Assembly: GCF_028690125.1 (NCBI RefSeq)
Contig: NZ_JAQVBV010000014.1
Coordinates: forward strand, 1-64,000
Direction of reading: 5' to 3'
DNA length: 64,000 nucleotides
Source of the DNA: Bacteroides sp.
GTDB lineage: Bacteria > Bacteroidota > Bacteroidia > Bacteroidales > Bacteroidaceae
Shown here one piece after another: positions 43,641 through 53,194 of this stretch. Positions within the stretch are counted from its first letter, which is position 1, and every line of letters begins with the position of its first letter. The position numbers and the translations under genes are program-made. The notes beneath the pieces are model-generated. The model did no database searches. It was not told the DNA's origin and was given only the letters and a program-made list of their open reading frames with translations.

Positions 43641-43687
43641 AATTAAACGAGTTATAGTCCCTTCATCTATAGCTCGTTTAATTTTTA
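43641..43687 (+). terminator. Terminator of the TonB-dependent receptor
   Basis: AATTAAACGAGTTATAG (43641-43657) pairs with CTATAGCTCGTTTAATT (43667-43683) with one wobble, then TTTT. Confidence 0.75.
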
Positions 43688-43892
43688 TATGTATCCAATT
43701 TAACGAAAGGTGTTCGTATTCTGACTGCAGCAAACATTCTGCATACGAGTTCAAATTTTGTGGCATTCAAAATCACTCCAAATACTTTGTTCTTCTAAAA
43801 AGAAGTTGATTTAAACTAACTATAAGTTCAAGTTTTTCCCTAACATCGAGCTATAGCCTCCAATGTTAATGGGAAGTCTTAATAAATAAACC

Positions 43893-44111
43893 TCTTCACC
43901 GCTTCCGCTTGAATATGTTATATTCAGATCTGCCTACGAACTGATGGACAAGAATCCTTTTAACCCGAGAAAGAATTTTCCTTTAACGAACAAAACAGGG
44001 AAGGGACTGACACACCCAAAAGCATCTCAACTTAATATAGCGAGTTCATGGAGACAAATTGTACGGGCAGTTATACTAAACATGATCCAGGCAAGCAGCT
44101 TTCTTTACTGA
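43893..44111 (+). other. Unrecognised open stretch, possible gene fragment
   Basis: Open from about 43890 to TGA at 44109; the first ATG is at 43944. Its 55 codons give a plausible protein segment (YELMDKNPFNPRKNF, LTNKTGKGLTHPKAS, SSWRQIVRAVILNM) with ordinary codon use, ending abruptly. No family recognised; I read it as a fragment of a lost gene. Confidence 0.3.
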
Positions 44112-44447
44112 TCAGAATAAGGTTCGTTCACCTGCCGGACAAGAGGAATATAAAAATCACTTAATACATTTTCTAGAATTAATAAACATCGTACTCGCAT
44201 ATGTGAGCTAATCGGTTGTTTTTTAAGTGGACAACCCACTGCCATTCTTTTTTTTCATAACTTTAATCTTTAAATAAGCGGCCATTTCGATTCAAAAATA
44301 GAAAACGCTTTTAAAAAAACCTTTATACAGAAAAAAATCAGAAAGAAAGTTCCCCCTTGGAAAATGCACGTGGATAAGTTTTGTCAATAGTACGTCCTCA
44401 AGATATGTCGGAACCAATGTATCTTGATACACAAGCTATTCAAATAA

Positions 44448-44779
44448 ATATCAGTATGTGTTAAATTTCCCATAGAGTGGTTCTTCGGTTTTAAGCTCCG
44501 GCTGATTTGCAATGAGAAAGGAGAATTGTAGAGCTTCATGTTCACTCCGGAAAAAGCCGATGACAGGAACCCGTTAGGAAACAAAGGCTTTATTACTCAA
44601 ATCCTTAAAAACTTGTCTGGAATAAAGGCCATGACGGCAGAAAAACGATTGAAAAACTCTTTGTAGACGGAATGTTATTGATTGCCAAACTGAAAAGTAA
44701 CATGAAAGGGATGCTAATGAATGTCTCTGAATCAGCCTACTTTATTCCATGTTTTTTCGTCGAGTTGAAGTTATTTTAA
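44448..44779 (+). pseudogene. IS982-family transposase remnant
   Basis: In one frame 44478-44530 reads WFFGFKLRLICNEKGEL then a stop at 44529, continuing FTPEKADDRNPLGNKGFIT; after a frameshift near 44655 it reads LFVDGMLLIAKLKSNMKGMLMNVS up to about 44732. This order (GWFFGFKLHL, the DDR segment, GDKGYI, LITKLKSNMK) is that of the DDE domain of IS982-family transposases. Both ends are missing, there is an internal stop and a shift, and no terminal repeats were found, so it is dead. Confidence 0.65.
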
Positions 44780-44808
44780 AGGAAGCGTGAATTTTTGTTC
44801 ATATTTTC

Positions 44809-44839
44809 TTTGTTTTTCTGTTGTTTGATTATATATTTG
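44809..44839 (+). promoter_or_regulatory. Full consensus promoter upstream of the SusC/D locus
   Basis: TTTG (44809-44812), 19 nt, TATATTTG (44832-44839). Transcription would start near 44846, 325 bases before the first PUL gene, or serve the small frame at 44871. Confidence 0.7.
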
Positions 44840-44870
44840 CGCCATGATTAGCCTATAAATAATAGAAAAA

Positions 44871-44990
44871 ATGCAAAATAAATTAAACACAGCGCACGAT
44901 TATGAGACCTACAGACCTAACACCAAGAATAACTTACACAAGAGTTATACTACATCAATGCTTACATTCCCTTATCATCTGAAGGATTAG
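44871..44990 (+). CDS. Candidate 39-aa small ORF behind a strong promoter
   Basis: ATG 44871 to TAG 44988-44990 encodes a polar 39-residue peptide (MQNKLNTAHDYETYRP...FPYHLKD). It is placed 25 bases after the predicted transcription start of a consensus promoter. There is no recognisable domain and no clear ribosome site. It could be a leader peptide, a truncated gene left by the neighbouring IS relic, or chance. Confidence 0.28.
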   Translation: MQNKLNTAHDYETYRPNTKNNLHKSYTTSMLTFPYHLKD

Positions 44991-45171
44991 AAGCCGGAAA
45001 AAAGAGATAGAAAAATCATTCATTTCACTCAAAAGATTTATTTGTTTTCAAAACCAAGTATTTTTCATTAGAAATTATATAAAATAAAATAAAATTGGAA
45101 TATTAGTTTTTTAATATATTCTGATTCTTTATTCAATATGATATATTTTTATCATTTAACTAATTATATTT

Positions 45172-46581
45172 ATGAAAAAACATTTAATCACAGCACTTAT
45201 TTGCTGTTTATCATTCATCGGTTGCAAGGATGATAAGGTCGATTCCACTCATTACGACCCCTCCCAGCCGATAGTGTTTACAGATTTCAGTCCCAAAGAG
45301 GGAGGTATGCGAACCCGCCTGTACATTGAAGGCAGTAATTTTGGAAGTGACCCTTCTAAAATTCATATCACGATTGGTGGGCAAAAAACGAAAACCATCG
45401 GAGCTGATGGAAAAAACATTTATTGTATGGTTCCATCCAAGGCTTTTGATGGAACAATCAATATCCGCGTAGATGGACCGGATGGTAAAACAGTTGCAGA
45501 ACATACATTCGAGGAGGAATTCAAATACGATCCTGCAACAATTGTAGGTACCCTGCTACGTAAGGTCGATCAGGATAATAATTCTGCATTTCAAGAGGGT
45601 TCATTTGATGAAGGAGCTTCTATTCCTTCCAATGACTGTATGGTGTTCGACCCCAAATACACGGAAGGAGACGATCGGTTACTTTTTTCTTCAAACCATT
45701 CGGACGGTCTCCATCTGGTAAACTTGACGCAACGGACTGTAAAACGTCTCTTCCCAAGAACGGGATACAACACAATGTATTCTTTCACGTTCAGTGCTGA
45801 CGGAGATACATTACTGTTTACCGATGACCACGGTCAGGATAACACTAGCCGGGCAAACATCTATTATTCTCTCCGTCGTGAGAATTTCCGCCGAATCCGT
45901 CCTTATAACTATGGTAGAACGTCATACAGTTTAATATATATGGATGACGGAACTGTCTTTTACACCACTTGGTGGGAAGGTAAAGTCTACAAAATGAAGC
46001 GTAATGGAGCTATTCCGAATATCGATGATAACGCGGAAGTTGCCTTTAGTTTGAGCCAGATATCGGCGGTAGGCGGTTCACATACTATATTATTCAGACA
46101 CCCATCCAATAAATTTATGTATATGCTTTCTGACGGATTTGGTGCAGTGTTCAGAGCCGATTATGATCCGGTCAAAAAAACATTTGGTAATCCCACCATC
46201 ATTGCCGGAAACATGAACGATAAAGGCTTCAAGGAAGGAACTGGAGGTGGTGCCCGATTTAACAAGCCACAATTCGGTGTGTTCGTTAAAAATGAGTCTT
46301 ATGGAGAAGGAATTGGTATAGATCAAGACCAATACGACTTCTATTTTTGCGACAGAGAAAATCACTGCGTTTGGAAACTCGATCCGCGCGGAGTAGCCTC
46401 TCTTGTAGCCGGACGAAGTAATGAAAACGCTGATGGTAAAATTTGGGGATATGTAGACGGTAGTCCGTTGCACGAAGCACGTTTCAACCAGCCGGCAGGT
46501 CTTGCTTACGATCCTGATGGAGACATGTTCTATATTGGAGATATCGATAATAAAGGGATTCGTTATATGACAACGGAATAA
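45172..46581 (+). CDS. IPT/TIG and NHL-repeat surface lipoprotein
   Basis: 469 aa, lipobox FIGC (Cys18) followed by KDDKVDS. An IPT/TIG immunoglobulin-like domain (about 34-120: IVFTDFSPKEGGMRTRLYIEGSNFG) is followed by a six-bladed-propeller region with NHL-like repeats (GDTLLFTDDHG, DDGTVFYTTWWEGKVYKM, DQYDFYFCDRENHCVWKLDPRGVASLVAGR, RFNQPAGLAYDPDGDMFYIGDIDNKGIRYM). Such proteins accompany some SusC/D pairs and probably bind glycan or glycoprotein at the surface. It lies 16 bases before susC, in the same transcript. Confidence 0.87.
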   Translation: MKKHLITALICCLSFIGCKDDKVDSTHYDPSQPIVFTDFSPKEGGMRTRLYIEGSNFGSDPSKIHITIGGQKTKTIGADGKNIYCMVPSKAFDGTINIRVDGPDGKTVAEHTFEEEFKYDPATIVGTLLRKVDQDNNSAFQEGSFDEGASIPSNDCMVFDPKYTEGDDRLLFSSNHSDGLHLVNLTQRTVKRLFPRTGYNTMYSFTFSADGDTLLFTDDHGQDNTSRANIYYSLRRENFRRIRPYNYGRTSYSLIYMDDGTVFYTTWWEGKVYKMKRNGAIPNIDDNAEVAFSLSQISAVGGSHTILFRHPSNKFMYMLSDGFGAVFRADYDPVKKTFGNPTIIAGNMNDKGFKEGTGGGARFNKPQFGVFVKNESYGEGIGIDQDQYDFYFCDRENHCVWKLDPRGVASLVAGRSNENADGKIWGYVDGSPLHEARFNQPAGLAYDPDGDMFYIGDIDNKGIRYMTTE

Positions 46582-46597
46582 TACAATTTAAGCACGA

Positions 46598-49500
46598 ATG
46601 AATATGAGAAATATAATTTTATTATTTTTATTGATAGTAGGCTGGACAACGACAGTCTGCGCTCAAAACGAACAACAGACGCTTGAAGTGACGGGAATCG
46701 TCACAGACGCAAAGAACGAGCCTTTAGTGGGTGTAAACGTTACAGCGAAGAACATACCGGGTTTCGGTGGTATAACAGACATAGACGGACGTTATAAAAT
46801 TAAAGTCCCCAACTATTCTTATCTGGTTTTTTCCTATGTGGGCTTTGAAAAGCAGGAAGTCTTTGTCAAAGATAAAAAGAATATCAACGTTGTGTTGGTA
46901 GAAACCAAAGCAACGTCACTTGATGAAGTCGTTATCACAGGAACGGGTGCCCAAAAGAAGATCACCATGACAGGTGCCGTTACTACAGTAGATGTTTCCC
47001 AGCTACGTACCCCTACTGCAAGTATCACAAATGCCCTTGCAGGTAACGTTGCCGGTATTATGGCACGCCAAACTTCGGGACAGCCGGGTAGCAATTTTTC
47101 TGAATTCTGGATCCGCGGTATCTCCACTTTCGGTGCCGGAAACGGTGCATTGGTGCTAGTCGATGGTTTCGAACGTGAACTGAATGAAATCAATGCGGAA
47201 GATATTCAGGACTTCTCTGTATTGAAAGATGCGTCTGCAACAGCTATTTACGGTTCGCGCGGTGCGAATGGTGTTCTCTTGATTACTACTAAACGCGGTA
47301 AAGAAGGAAAGACTCGCGTCAATGCCAAGGTAGAAACCTCCTATAATACACGTACCAGAACTCCCGAGTTTGTGGACGGTCCCACATATGCTGGCATGAT
47401 GAATGAAGCTTTGGTTAATCGTAATCAAACTCCAGCTTATACCGACAGTGATTTGGCAATGTTTGCAAACGGTCTGGATAAGGATCTTTTCCCGAATGTG
47501 GACTGGATGAACTTAATACTGAAAGATGGTGCTCCTACTTATCGTGCAAACATAGACTTAACCGGAGGTGGTACGGTAGCCCGTTATTTCATTTCTGCCA
47601 GTTATGTAAATGAAGGCGGTATGTACGAAACAGATCGTGCTATGACAGATTATAACACCAATGCGAACTACCATCGCTGGAACTACCGTATGAATGTAGA
47701 TATAGACCTGACAACAACTACGTTATTAAAAGTAGGCGTAGCGGGTTCTTTGGACAAACAGAACTTACCAGGAAGTCAATACCATGAAATTTGGAACTCA
47801 CTGATGGGATATAGCCCCATCGCTTCTCCGGTACAGTACAGTGACGGGAAATGGGCAGCAATCGGTAATGCAGGAAAAAGAAATCCTTGGGTACTGACTA
47901 CCCAGCAAGGATATCAGGAAACATGGAAGAATAAAATACAGACTACGGTAAATCTTGAACAAGATTTTAAATTTATCACACCGGGATTAAAATTCTATGG
48001 TCGCTTCGGATTCGATACTTATACAGACAACGGTGACAACCGTTTCAAATGGCCGGAAAGCTGGTTAGCGGAACGTCAGCGTACCTCTGACGGAGAACTT
48101 CAGTTCAGAAGAATAGAAACGGAACAACTGATGAGCGGAACAATGTATTCAAGCGGACAACGAAAGGAATATTTAGAGACTGAGCTACACTACAACCGCC
48201 AGTTTGGTGACCACATAGTAGGAGGTGTATTAAAGTACTCTCAGGATAAGACTACCAATACGTCTCACAATGATAAATCCAATAGCTACGATAAGATTGT
48301 GCAGAGCATTCAGAACCGTCATCAGGGATTTGCCGGACGTTTTACTTATGGATGGAAGTACCGCTACTTCTTTGACTTCAATTTCGGTTACAACGGTTCC
48401 GAGAACTTCGCGACAGGTCAGCAGTTCGGATTCTTCCCTGCCTTTTCAGGAGCATGGAACATCGCTGAGGAGCCAATTGTCAAGAAACACCTCAAATGGA
48501 TGAATATGTTCAAGTTACGTTATTCTTATGGAGAGGTAGGTAATGACAGATTAATGGATGGAAATGATCAAATACGCTTTCCTTACGTACCCAAATTCAC
48601 AGAATGGAATGGAAAGTTAGATGATAAAGAGAACATAGGTAACCTGAATGGATACTATTACGGAGATATAGGTACCAGTAACTATTATTATCCCGGATTA
48701 ACCTATTCGAGAATAACATCAGACATCATCACTTGGGAGGTTGCCAAGAAACATGACCTCGGACTTGACTTCTCCTTGTTCGACGATAAGTTCAGCGGTA
48801 GCATTGACTACTTCCACGAACAACGTGACGGTATTTATATGAAACGTAATTTCCTTCCCAATGTCATCGGTCTGAATCATATCGGAACAAAACCTTACGC
48901 TAACGTGGGTTCTGTCTTATCTGAAGGTTTTGACGGTAACATCGCTTATAAGCATAAGGTGGGTGAAGTAGGTCTTACGGTACGTGGCAACATGACTTAC
49001 AGCAAGAATAAAATCAAGGAGTATGACGAAGAGAACAGCCGTTATCCGTATAAGATGATGTACGGATTCCGTGTAGACCAAGCACGCGGTCTGATAGCCG
49101 AAGGACTGTTTAAAGATTATGAAGAAATCCGTAACAGACCTTCACAGGGTGCAGGTATCATGCCGGGAGATATCAAGTACAAGGACGTAAACGGTGATGG
49201 AGTAATTGACAACAATGACGAAGTGGCTATCGGTGCAACTACTCGTCCTAACTTGATTTATGGTTTCGGTATATCTGCAGAATGGAAAGGATTTGACGCC
49301 AATGTTCACTTCCAGGGAGCCGGTAAGTCATCCTTCTTTATCGACGGATTTACGGTATATCCATTCAAAGAAAAGTCTTGGGGTAATATTCTGACAGATG
49401 TAGTTGGTAACTACTGGTCGTTGGGAACCAACGAAGACCCGAATGCCAAATACCCACGTCTGAGCTATGGAGAGAATCCTAACAACTATCGTAATTCTAC

Positions 49501-49735
49501 TTATTGGTTGAGAAACGGTTCATACATCCGTTTGAAGAACGTGGAACTCGGTTACACCATCCCCAAAAAAATCGTCAATAGACTCCATCTGGACCGTGTA
49601 CGTTTCTACCTGATGGGAACGAACTTGCTGACTTTCTCCAGCTTTAAGCTTTGGGATCCGGAACTGGGCAGTTCTAACGGACAACAATATCCGTTATCTA
49701 AAACTGTTACTATCGGACTGACTGTAGGAATCTAA
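46598..49735 (+). CDS. SusC/RagA-family TonB-dependent transporter
   Basis: 1045 aa. Signal peptide ending VCAQ; CarboxypepD-like domain (about 30-105: VTGIVTDAKNEPLVGVNV, YSYLVFSYVGFEKQEV); SusC signature DEVVITGTGAQKK at the TonB-box side; plug with FWIRGISTFGAGNGALVLVDGFERELNEINAEDI and VLKDASATAIYGSRGANGVLLITTKRG; then a large 22-strand barrel ending in TVTIGLTVGI. Imports oligosaccharides or peptides across the outer membrane with the SusD partner 22 bases downstream. The substrate cannot be deduced, since no enzyme lies in the locus. Confidence 0.95.
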   Translation: MNMRNIILLFLLIVGWTTTVCAQNEQQTLEVTGIVTDAKNEPLVGVNVTAKNIPGFGGITDIDGRYKIKVPNYSYLVFSYVGFEKQEVFVKDKKNINVVLVETKATSLDEVVITGTGAQKKITMTGAVTTVDVSQLRTPTASITNALAGNVAGIMARQTSGQPGSNFSEFWIRGISTFGAGNGALVLVDGFERELNEINAEDIQDFSVLKDASATAIYGSRGANGVLLITTKRGKEGKTRVNAKVETSYNTRTRTPEFVDGPTYAGMMNEALVNRNQTPAYTDSDLAMFANGLDKDLFPNVDWMNLILKDGAPTYRANIDLTGGGTVARYFISASYVNEGGMYETDRAMTDYNTNANYHRWNYRMNVDIDLTTTTLLKVGVAGSLDKQNLPGSQYHEIWNSLMGYSPIASPVQYSDGKWAAIGNAGKRNPWVLTTQQGYQETWKNKIQTTVNLEQDFKFITPGLKFYGRFGFDTYTDNGDNRFKWPESWLAERQRTSDGELQFRRIETEQLMSGTMYSSGQRKEYLETELHYNRQFGDHIVGGVLKYSQDKTTNTSHNDKSNSYDKIVQSIQNRHQGFAGRFTYGWKYRYFFDFNFGYNGSENFATGQQFGFFPAFSGAWNIAEEPIVKKHLKWMNMFKLRYSYGEVGNDRLMDGNDQIRFPYVPKFTEWNGKLDDKENIGNLNGYYYGDIGTSNYYYPGLTYSRITSDIITWEVAKKHDLGLDFSLFDDKFSGSIDYFHEQRDGIYMKRNFLPNVIGLNHIGTKPYANVGSVLSEGFDGNIAYKHKVGEVGLTVRGNMTYSKNKIKEYDEENSRYPYKMMYGFRVDQARGLIAEGLFKDYEEIRNRPSQGAGIMPGDIKYKDVNGDGVIDNNDEVAIGATTRPNLIYGFGISAEWKGFDANVHFQGAGKSSFFIDGFTVYPFKEKSWGNILTDVVGNYWSLGTNEDPNAKYPRLSYGENPNNYRNSTYWLRNGSYIRLKNVELGYTIPKKIVNRLHLDRVRFYLMGTNLLTFSSFKLWDPELGSSNGQQYPLSKTVTIGLTVGI

Positions 49736-49757
49736 AACAATCATTAAAAGAAAAGTT

Positions 49758-51797
49758 ATGAAAATAAATAAATACATTATATTGGGAGCGGTGGTGCTCG
49801 GTCTGGGACTTACTTCCTGCTCCGATTACCTGAATGTAGATCGCTATTTCAGAGACCAGCAGTCTACAGACCGCATCTTCTCGGACAAAGATTATACACT
49901 CCAATGGCTGTCATTCTGCTACAGCCGCCTGCAAGGAGACAATCTGGAGGTGGGACACAGTGACGTAGTTCCTTTCAACTTCTCAGATGACCAAGTATTC
50001 AACGAACGCGGAGACCGTTTTGCTAAATTCAAACGTGGCGAATATTTAAATTCCATTGGTGGTCAAAATGCATGGAATTGGTCATATGAAGGAATCTATC
50101 AAGCGTCCATTCTGCTGAATGAGTTGCATACGAATAATGACCTCACTCCGGAAGAAGTGACAGATGTAAGAGGTCAGGCTCGCTTCCTACGTGCCTATTT
50201 CTACTGGATGCTGCTGAGAAAATTCGGTCCGGTACCTATTCTGCCGGCAGAAGGAGCCGACTATACAAAATCATATGACGAGTTGGCGTATCCACGCAAC
50301 ACCTATGATGAGTGTGTGGAATTCATCACCTCCGAACTGGAAACTGCAGCTACCGAACTGTTCGAGAAACGCGATAACCTGAACATTGCCCGACCAACCA
50401 AAGGAGCGGCATTGGCTGTACGTGCCAAAGTTTTCCTCTATGCTGCCAGCCCGCTGGCAAACGGCAACACGGAAATGGCAGACTTTGTCAATATGGATGG
50501 CAAACAGTTGATTCCACAAGAATACGATGAAGAGAAATGGGCTAAAGCTGCTGCTGCCGCCAGAGACATGATTGAATACTCGGAAGCGAGCGGACGCTAC
50601 AAACTTTATACTTTTGAAAGACGTCCGGTTAGTACAGACGAGGCTTATCCAACCACTATTGAACCACCCTATCATGATGAATACAGCAACAAGCCTTTCC
50701 CGGAAGGATGGGCCAATATAGATCCATTTGAATCATACCGTTCTATTTTTAATGGTGACGTCTATGCAGCCGAAAATCCGGAACTGATTTTTACCCGCGG
50801 AACCAATGGTGACAGCAATAACTTAAAAGATGATAACTCTATGGCAGATCTTGTAAAACATCAGCTGCCGGGAACTTTTGGAGGATATAATGTACACGGA
50901 ATGACCCTTAAGCAGAGTGAGGCTTATGATATGGCGGACGGTGAGCCGTTTGACAAAGACAGTTACACATTGCATAAAGGTAAATTTACAAACGACGGAA
51001 ACAAAGATGATCACAAGTTCGACCGTGTAAAAAATGATGTATGGTGGGGATACACCAACCGTGAACCTCGTTTCTATGCTTCTGTAGCTTTCAACGGAGC
51101 TCTATGGAATGCACTAAGTATTACCGAAGAAGGAGGAAAAGACTCACGAAATAGACAAATCTGGTATTATCGTGGAGCAACCGACGGACGTATCAACGGA
51201 TCTGATAACTGGTGTATTACCGGTATCGGCATTATGAAATATGTAAATCCGAACGATTGTGCCAAATGGGGAGGCTCTATCTATAAGAAAGTGGAACCTA
51301 CACTTCGTTATGCCGACATATTGCTGATGTATGCAGAAGCACTGAATAATATAACCGAAGGAATGCATTATCCTATAGCTTCATGGGACGGAACCAAAAC
51401 TTACGACATCTTCCGTGACCAAGAAGAGATGCGCCGGGGAGTGAAACCAGTACGTATGCGTGCCGGAGTACCTGATTATAGTGATGAAGTATATGAGAAT
51501 CCGAAAAAATTCTTTGAAAAAATAGTTCATGAACGGCAGATCGAATTCTTTGGAGAAACTCAGCGTTTCTATGACTTGCGTCGTTGGAAAATTGTAGAAG
51601 AGAATGAAGGTGAACAGATCTATGGCTGCAACACGCTGATGAACAAAGATTATAAAGATATGTATTATCTGCCAGTCAGAGTAGCCGAATTGCAGACTTC
51701 TTTCTCTCGCAAACAGTACTTCTGGCCCATTAGCTTCGATGAACTGAAACGGAACAAGAATTTGTCACAAGCTCCAGGATGGCAGTCTTATGATTAA
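49758..51797 (+). CDS. SusD/RagB-family surface lipoprotein
   Basis: 679 aa, lipobox LTSC (Cys21) then SDYLNVD, which is typical of SusD. The N-terminal and C-terminal family blocks are present: SILLNELHTNNDLTPEE...RGQARFLRAYFYWMLLRKFGPVPIL, and RYADILLMYAEALN...ERQIEFFGETQRFYDLRRWKI near the C-terminus. It forms the lid of the SusC transporter and binds the ligand. It is longer than usual (most are 500-600 aa), with an insertion-rich middle. It overlaps the 348-codon frame of the next gene by a few bases, but the preferred next start is downstream. Confidence 0.95.
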   Translation: MKINKYIILGAVVLGLGLTSCSDYLNVDRYFRDQQSTDRIFSDKDYTLQWLSFCYSRLQGDNLEVGHSDVVPFNFSDDQVFNERGDRFAKFKRGEYLNSIGGQNAWNWSYEGIYQASILLNELHTNNDLTPEEVTDVRGQARFLRAYFYWMLLRKFGPVPILPAEGADYTKSYDELAYPRNTYDECVEFITSELETAATELFEKRDNLNIARPTKGAALAVRAKVFLYAASPLANGNTEMADFVNMDGKQLIPQEYDEEKWAKAAAAARDMIEYSEASGRYKLYTFERRPVSTDEAYPTTIEPPYHDEYSNKPFPEGWANIDPFESYRSIFNGDVYAAENPELIFTRGTNGDSNNLKDDNSMADLVKHQLPGTFGGYNVHGMTLKQSEAYDMADGEPFDKDSYTLHKGKFTNDGNKDDHKFDRVKNDVWWGYTNREPRFYASVAFNGALWNALSITEEGGKDSRNRQIWYYRGATDGRINGSDNWCITGIGIMKYVNPNDCAKWGGSIYKKVEPTLRYADILLMYAEALNNITEGMHYPIASWDGTKTYDIFRDQEEMRRGVKPVRMRAGVPDYSDEVYENPKKFFEKIVHERQIEFFGETQRFYDLRRWKIVEENEGEQIYGCNTLMNKDYKDMYYLPVRVAELQTSFSRKQYFWPISFDELKRNKNLSQAPGWQSYD

Positions 51798-51825
51798 TGT
51801 TAACATTATAAAGGAAAAGAACAAT

Positions 51826-52836
51826 ATGAGAAAATTATATATTTTAGGAATGATGCTGGGAGTCTGCGCAATGTTCAGTGCATGCAATGACGAATGGAAA
51901 GAAGAACTTTACAAGCAGACGATTTCTTTCAAAGCACCCTTAGGAGGCAACGGTCTGAGTGAAATTTATGTACGTTATCAGCCGGATGGGACGGGAATAT
52001 TCCAGTTGCCGGTTATTGTCAGTGGTTCGAAAACCAATGATCGGAATATCGACGTAAAAATAGGCGTAGATCAAGATACACTCCAGATACTTAACCAAGA
52101 GAGGTTCCCCATAGGTCGTCAAGATCTTTGGTATCTGCCCCTTGCGGAACAACATTATTCTTTCGAATCAAACGTTTGTCATATTCCTGCAGGACAGAGC
52201 ATACAGCTCTATCCCATCAATTTCAACTTTGAAGGGTTGGAATTGGATGAGAAATATGTGCTTCCGCTGACAGTCGAGGAGGATCCTTCTTATATGCCAA
52301 ACAAATATAAGGGACGTTATAAAGCACTACTGGGAATCAATCTGTTTAATGACTATTCCGGAACTTACAACACCACACTGATGAACATTTACATCGAAGG
52401 AACTTCATCAGACCCAGCTAAGGTAGATACGCGTATAGCCCGCGTGGTGGACGAAAATACCATTTTCTTCTATGCCGGTTCAACTTGGGTAGAAGATGAG
52501 AACCGTTCCAGATATAAAGTATTTGTTGAGTTCGAGGAAGGGACAGTGGACGCGGAAGGTGCTATTAAAGGAAAGTTGAAGCTGTATGGTGAAGAAGGTT
52601 CAGAGGGAACCAATATTCAACCGATAGGAGAATGTACGTATGAGAAACGAATCGTTCAGCACGAAACTATCAAGTATATGGAACGCCATCTTACTACACT
52701 ACAACTGAATTATAAGTATACGGATGTTACTAATAATCCACATTATCCGATGACTTATGAAGTAAAAGGCTCCATGACTATGGAACGACAGATCAACCCA
52801 TTGATTCCGGACGAGGATCAAGCTATTCAATGGTAA
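51826..52836 (+). CDS. SusE-position surface lipoprotein (DUF1735/DUF4361-like)
   Basis: 336 aa from ATG 51826, which starts a signal peptide with lipobox MFSAC (Cys19) and NDEWKEE. The frame is open to 51790 but that start overlaps susD and lacks a signal. The N-terminal domain (about 30-165) has the DUF1735 layout: an N-terminal strand (YKQTISFKAPLGGNGLSEIYVRY), DRNIDVKIGVDQDTLQILNQ, HIPAGQSIQLYPI and KYVLPLTVEE. The C-terminal part (DYSGTYNTTLMNIYIEG...KYTDVTNNPHYPMTYEVKGSMTMERQI) resembles DUF4361. Likely surface glycan-binding partner of the SusC/D pair. Last gene before a strong terminator. Confidence 0.82.
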   Translation: MRKLYILGMMLGVCAMFSACNDEWKEELYKQTISFKAPLGGNGLSEIYVRYQPDGTGIFQLPVIVSGSKTNDRNIDVKIGVDQDTLQILNQERFPIGRQDLWYLPLAEQHYSFESNVCHIPAGQSIQLYPINFNFEGLELDEKYVLPLTVEEDPSYMPNKYKGRYKALLGINLFNDYSGTYNTTLMNIYIEGTSSDPAKVDTRIARVVDENTIFFYAGSTWVEDENRSRYKVFVEFEEGTVDAEGAIKGKLKLYGEEGSEGTNIQPIGECTYEKRIVQHETIKYMERHLTTLQLNYKYTDVTNNPHYPMTYEVKGSMTMERQINPLIPDEDQAIQW

Positions 52837-52862
52837 GAAAAAGTATCTGTTTATTAATGTAA

Positions 52863-52904
52863 AAAAAGACCGGATTTCACACAAGGAATCCGGTCTTTTT
52901 ATTT
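52863..52904 (+). terminator. Terminator of the SusC/D operon
   Basis: AAAAAGACCGGATT (52863-52876) and AATCCGGTCTTTTT (52887-52900), a perfect 14-bp stem ending in a T tract. Confidence 0.92.
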
Positions 52905-53033
52905 CCTGATTAAATGATACTCTGTAGTAACTATATATATGCAAACAAAACAAGATCCTTACAGAAAAAAGATACTGGCTTTTATTTAAGAAAAGACACT
53001 CAGTATCACAGTTCTATATTCAAAACCACTATA

Positions 53034-53110
53034 TTGAGCCTTTGTAGGCTCAAAAATACGATAGTTTCTTCCAAATCATTTCTTAAAAGTTTTCCAAAAC
53101 GGAAAACTTT
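53034..53110. repeat. Two perfect hairpins between PUL terminator and riboswitch
   Basis: TTGAGCCT-TTGT-AGGCTCAA (53034-53053) and AAAGTTTTCC-AAAAC-GGAAAACTTT (53086-53110). Neither follows a gene nor has a clear T tail. They may belong to a small RNA or be regulator sites; nothing else was seen in 52905-53180. Confidence 0.5.
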
Positions 53111-53181
53111 CTGTATCAGCATGAAAGAAAAGTTTCCCAAAATTTAATGTTAAAAGTCATCCGGGCTATCACATAATCCTT

Positions 53182-53189
53182 TATCTTTG
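53182..53189 (+). promoter_or_regulatory. -7 element of the nrdDG leader
   Basis: TATCTTTG directly before the riboswitch aptamer; start of transcription expected at about 53196. The -33 is not recognisable. Confidence 0.6.
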
Positions 53190-53194
53190 TAACC

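Larger units (their letters stand above)
43551..45171. other. 1.6-kb gene-poor, decayed region
   Basis: No intact gene. It contains a terminator, an unrecognised open stretch, an IS982-like transposase relic, a full consensus promoter and a 39-codon frame, each listed separately. Base composition becomes very A/T-rich from about 45.0 kb up to the next gene. It looks like the scar of old insertions next to a SusC/D locus. Confidence 0.6.

Noticed and set aside
44384..44584. 66-codon minus-strand frame in the decayed region
   Set aside because: It is antisense to the transposase relic and has no independent support.
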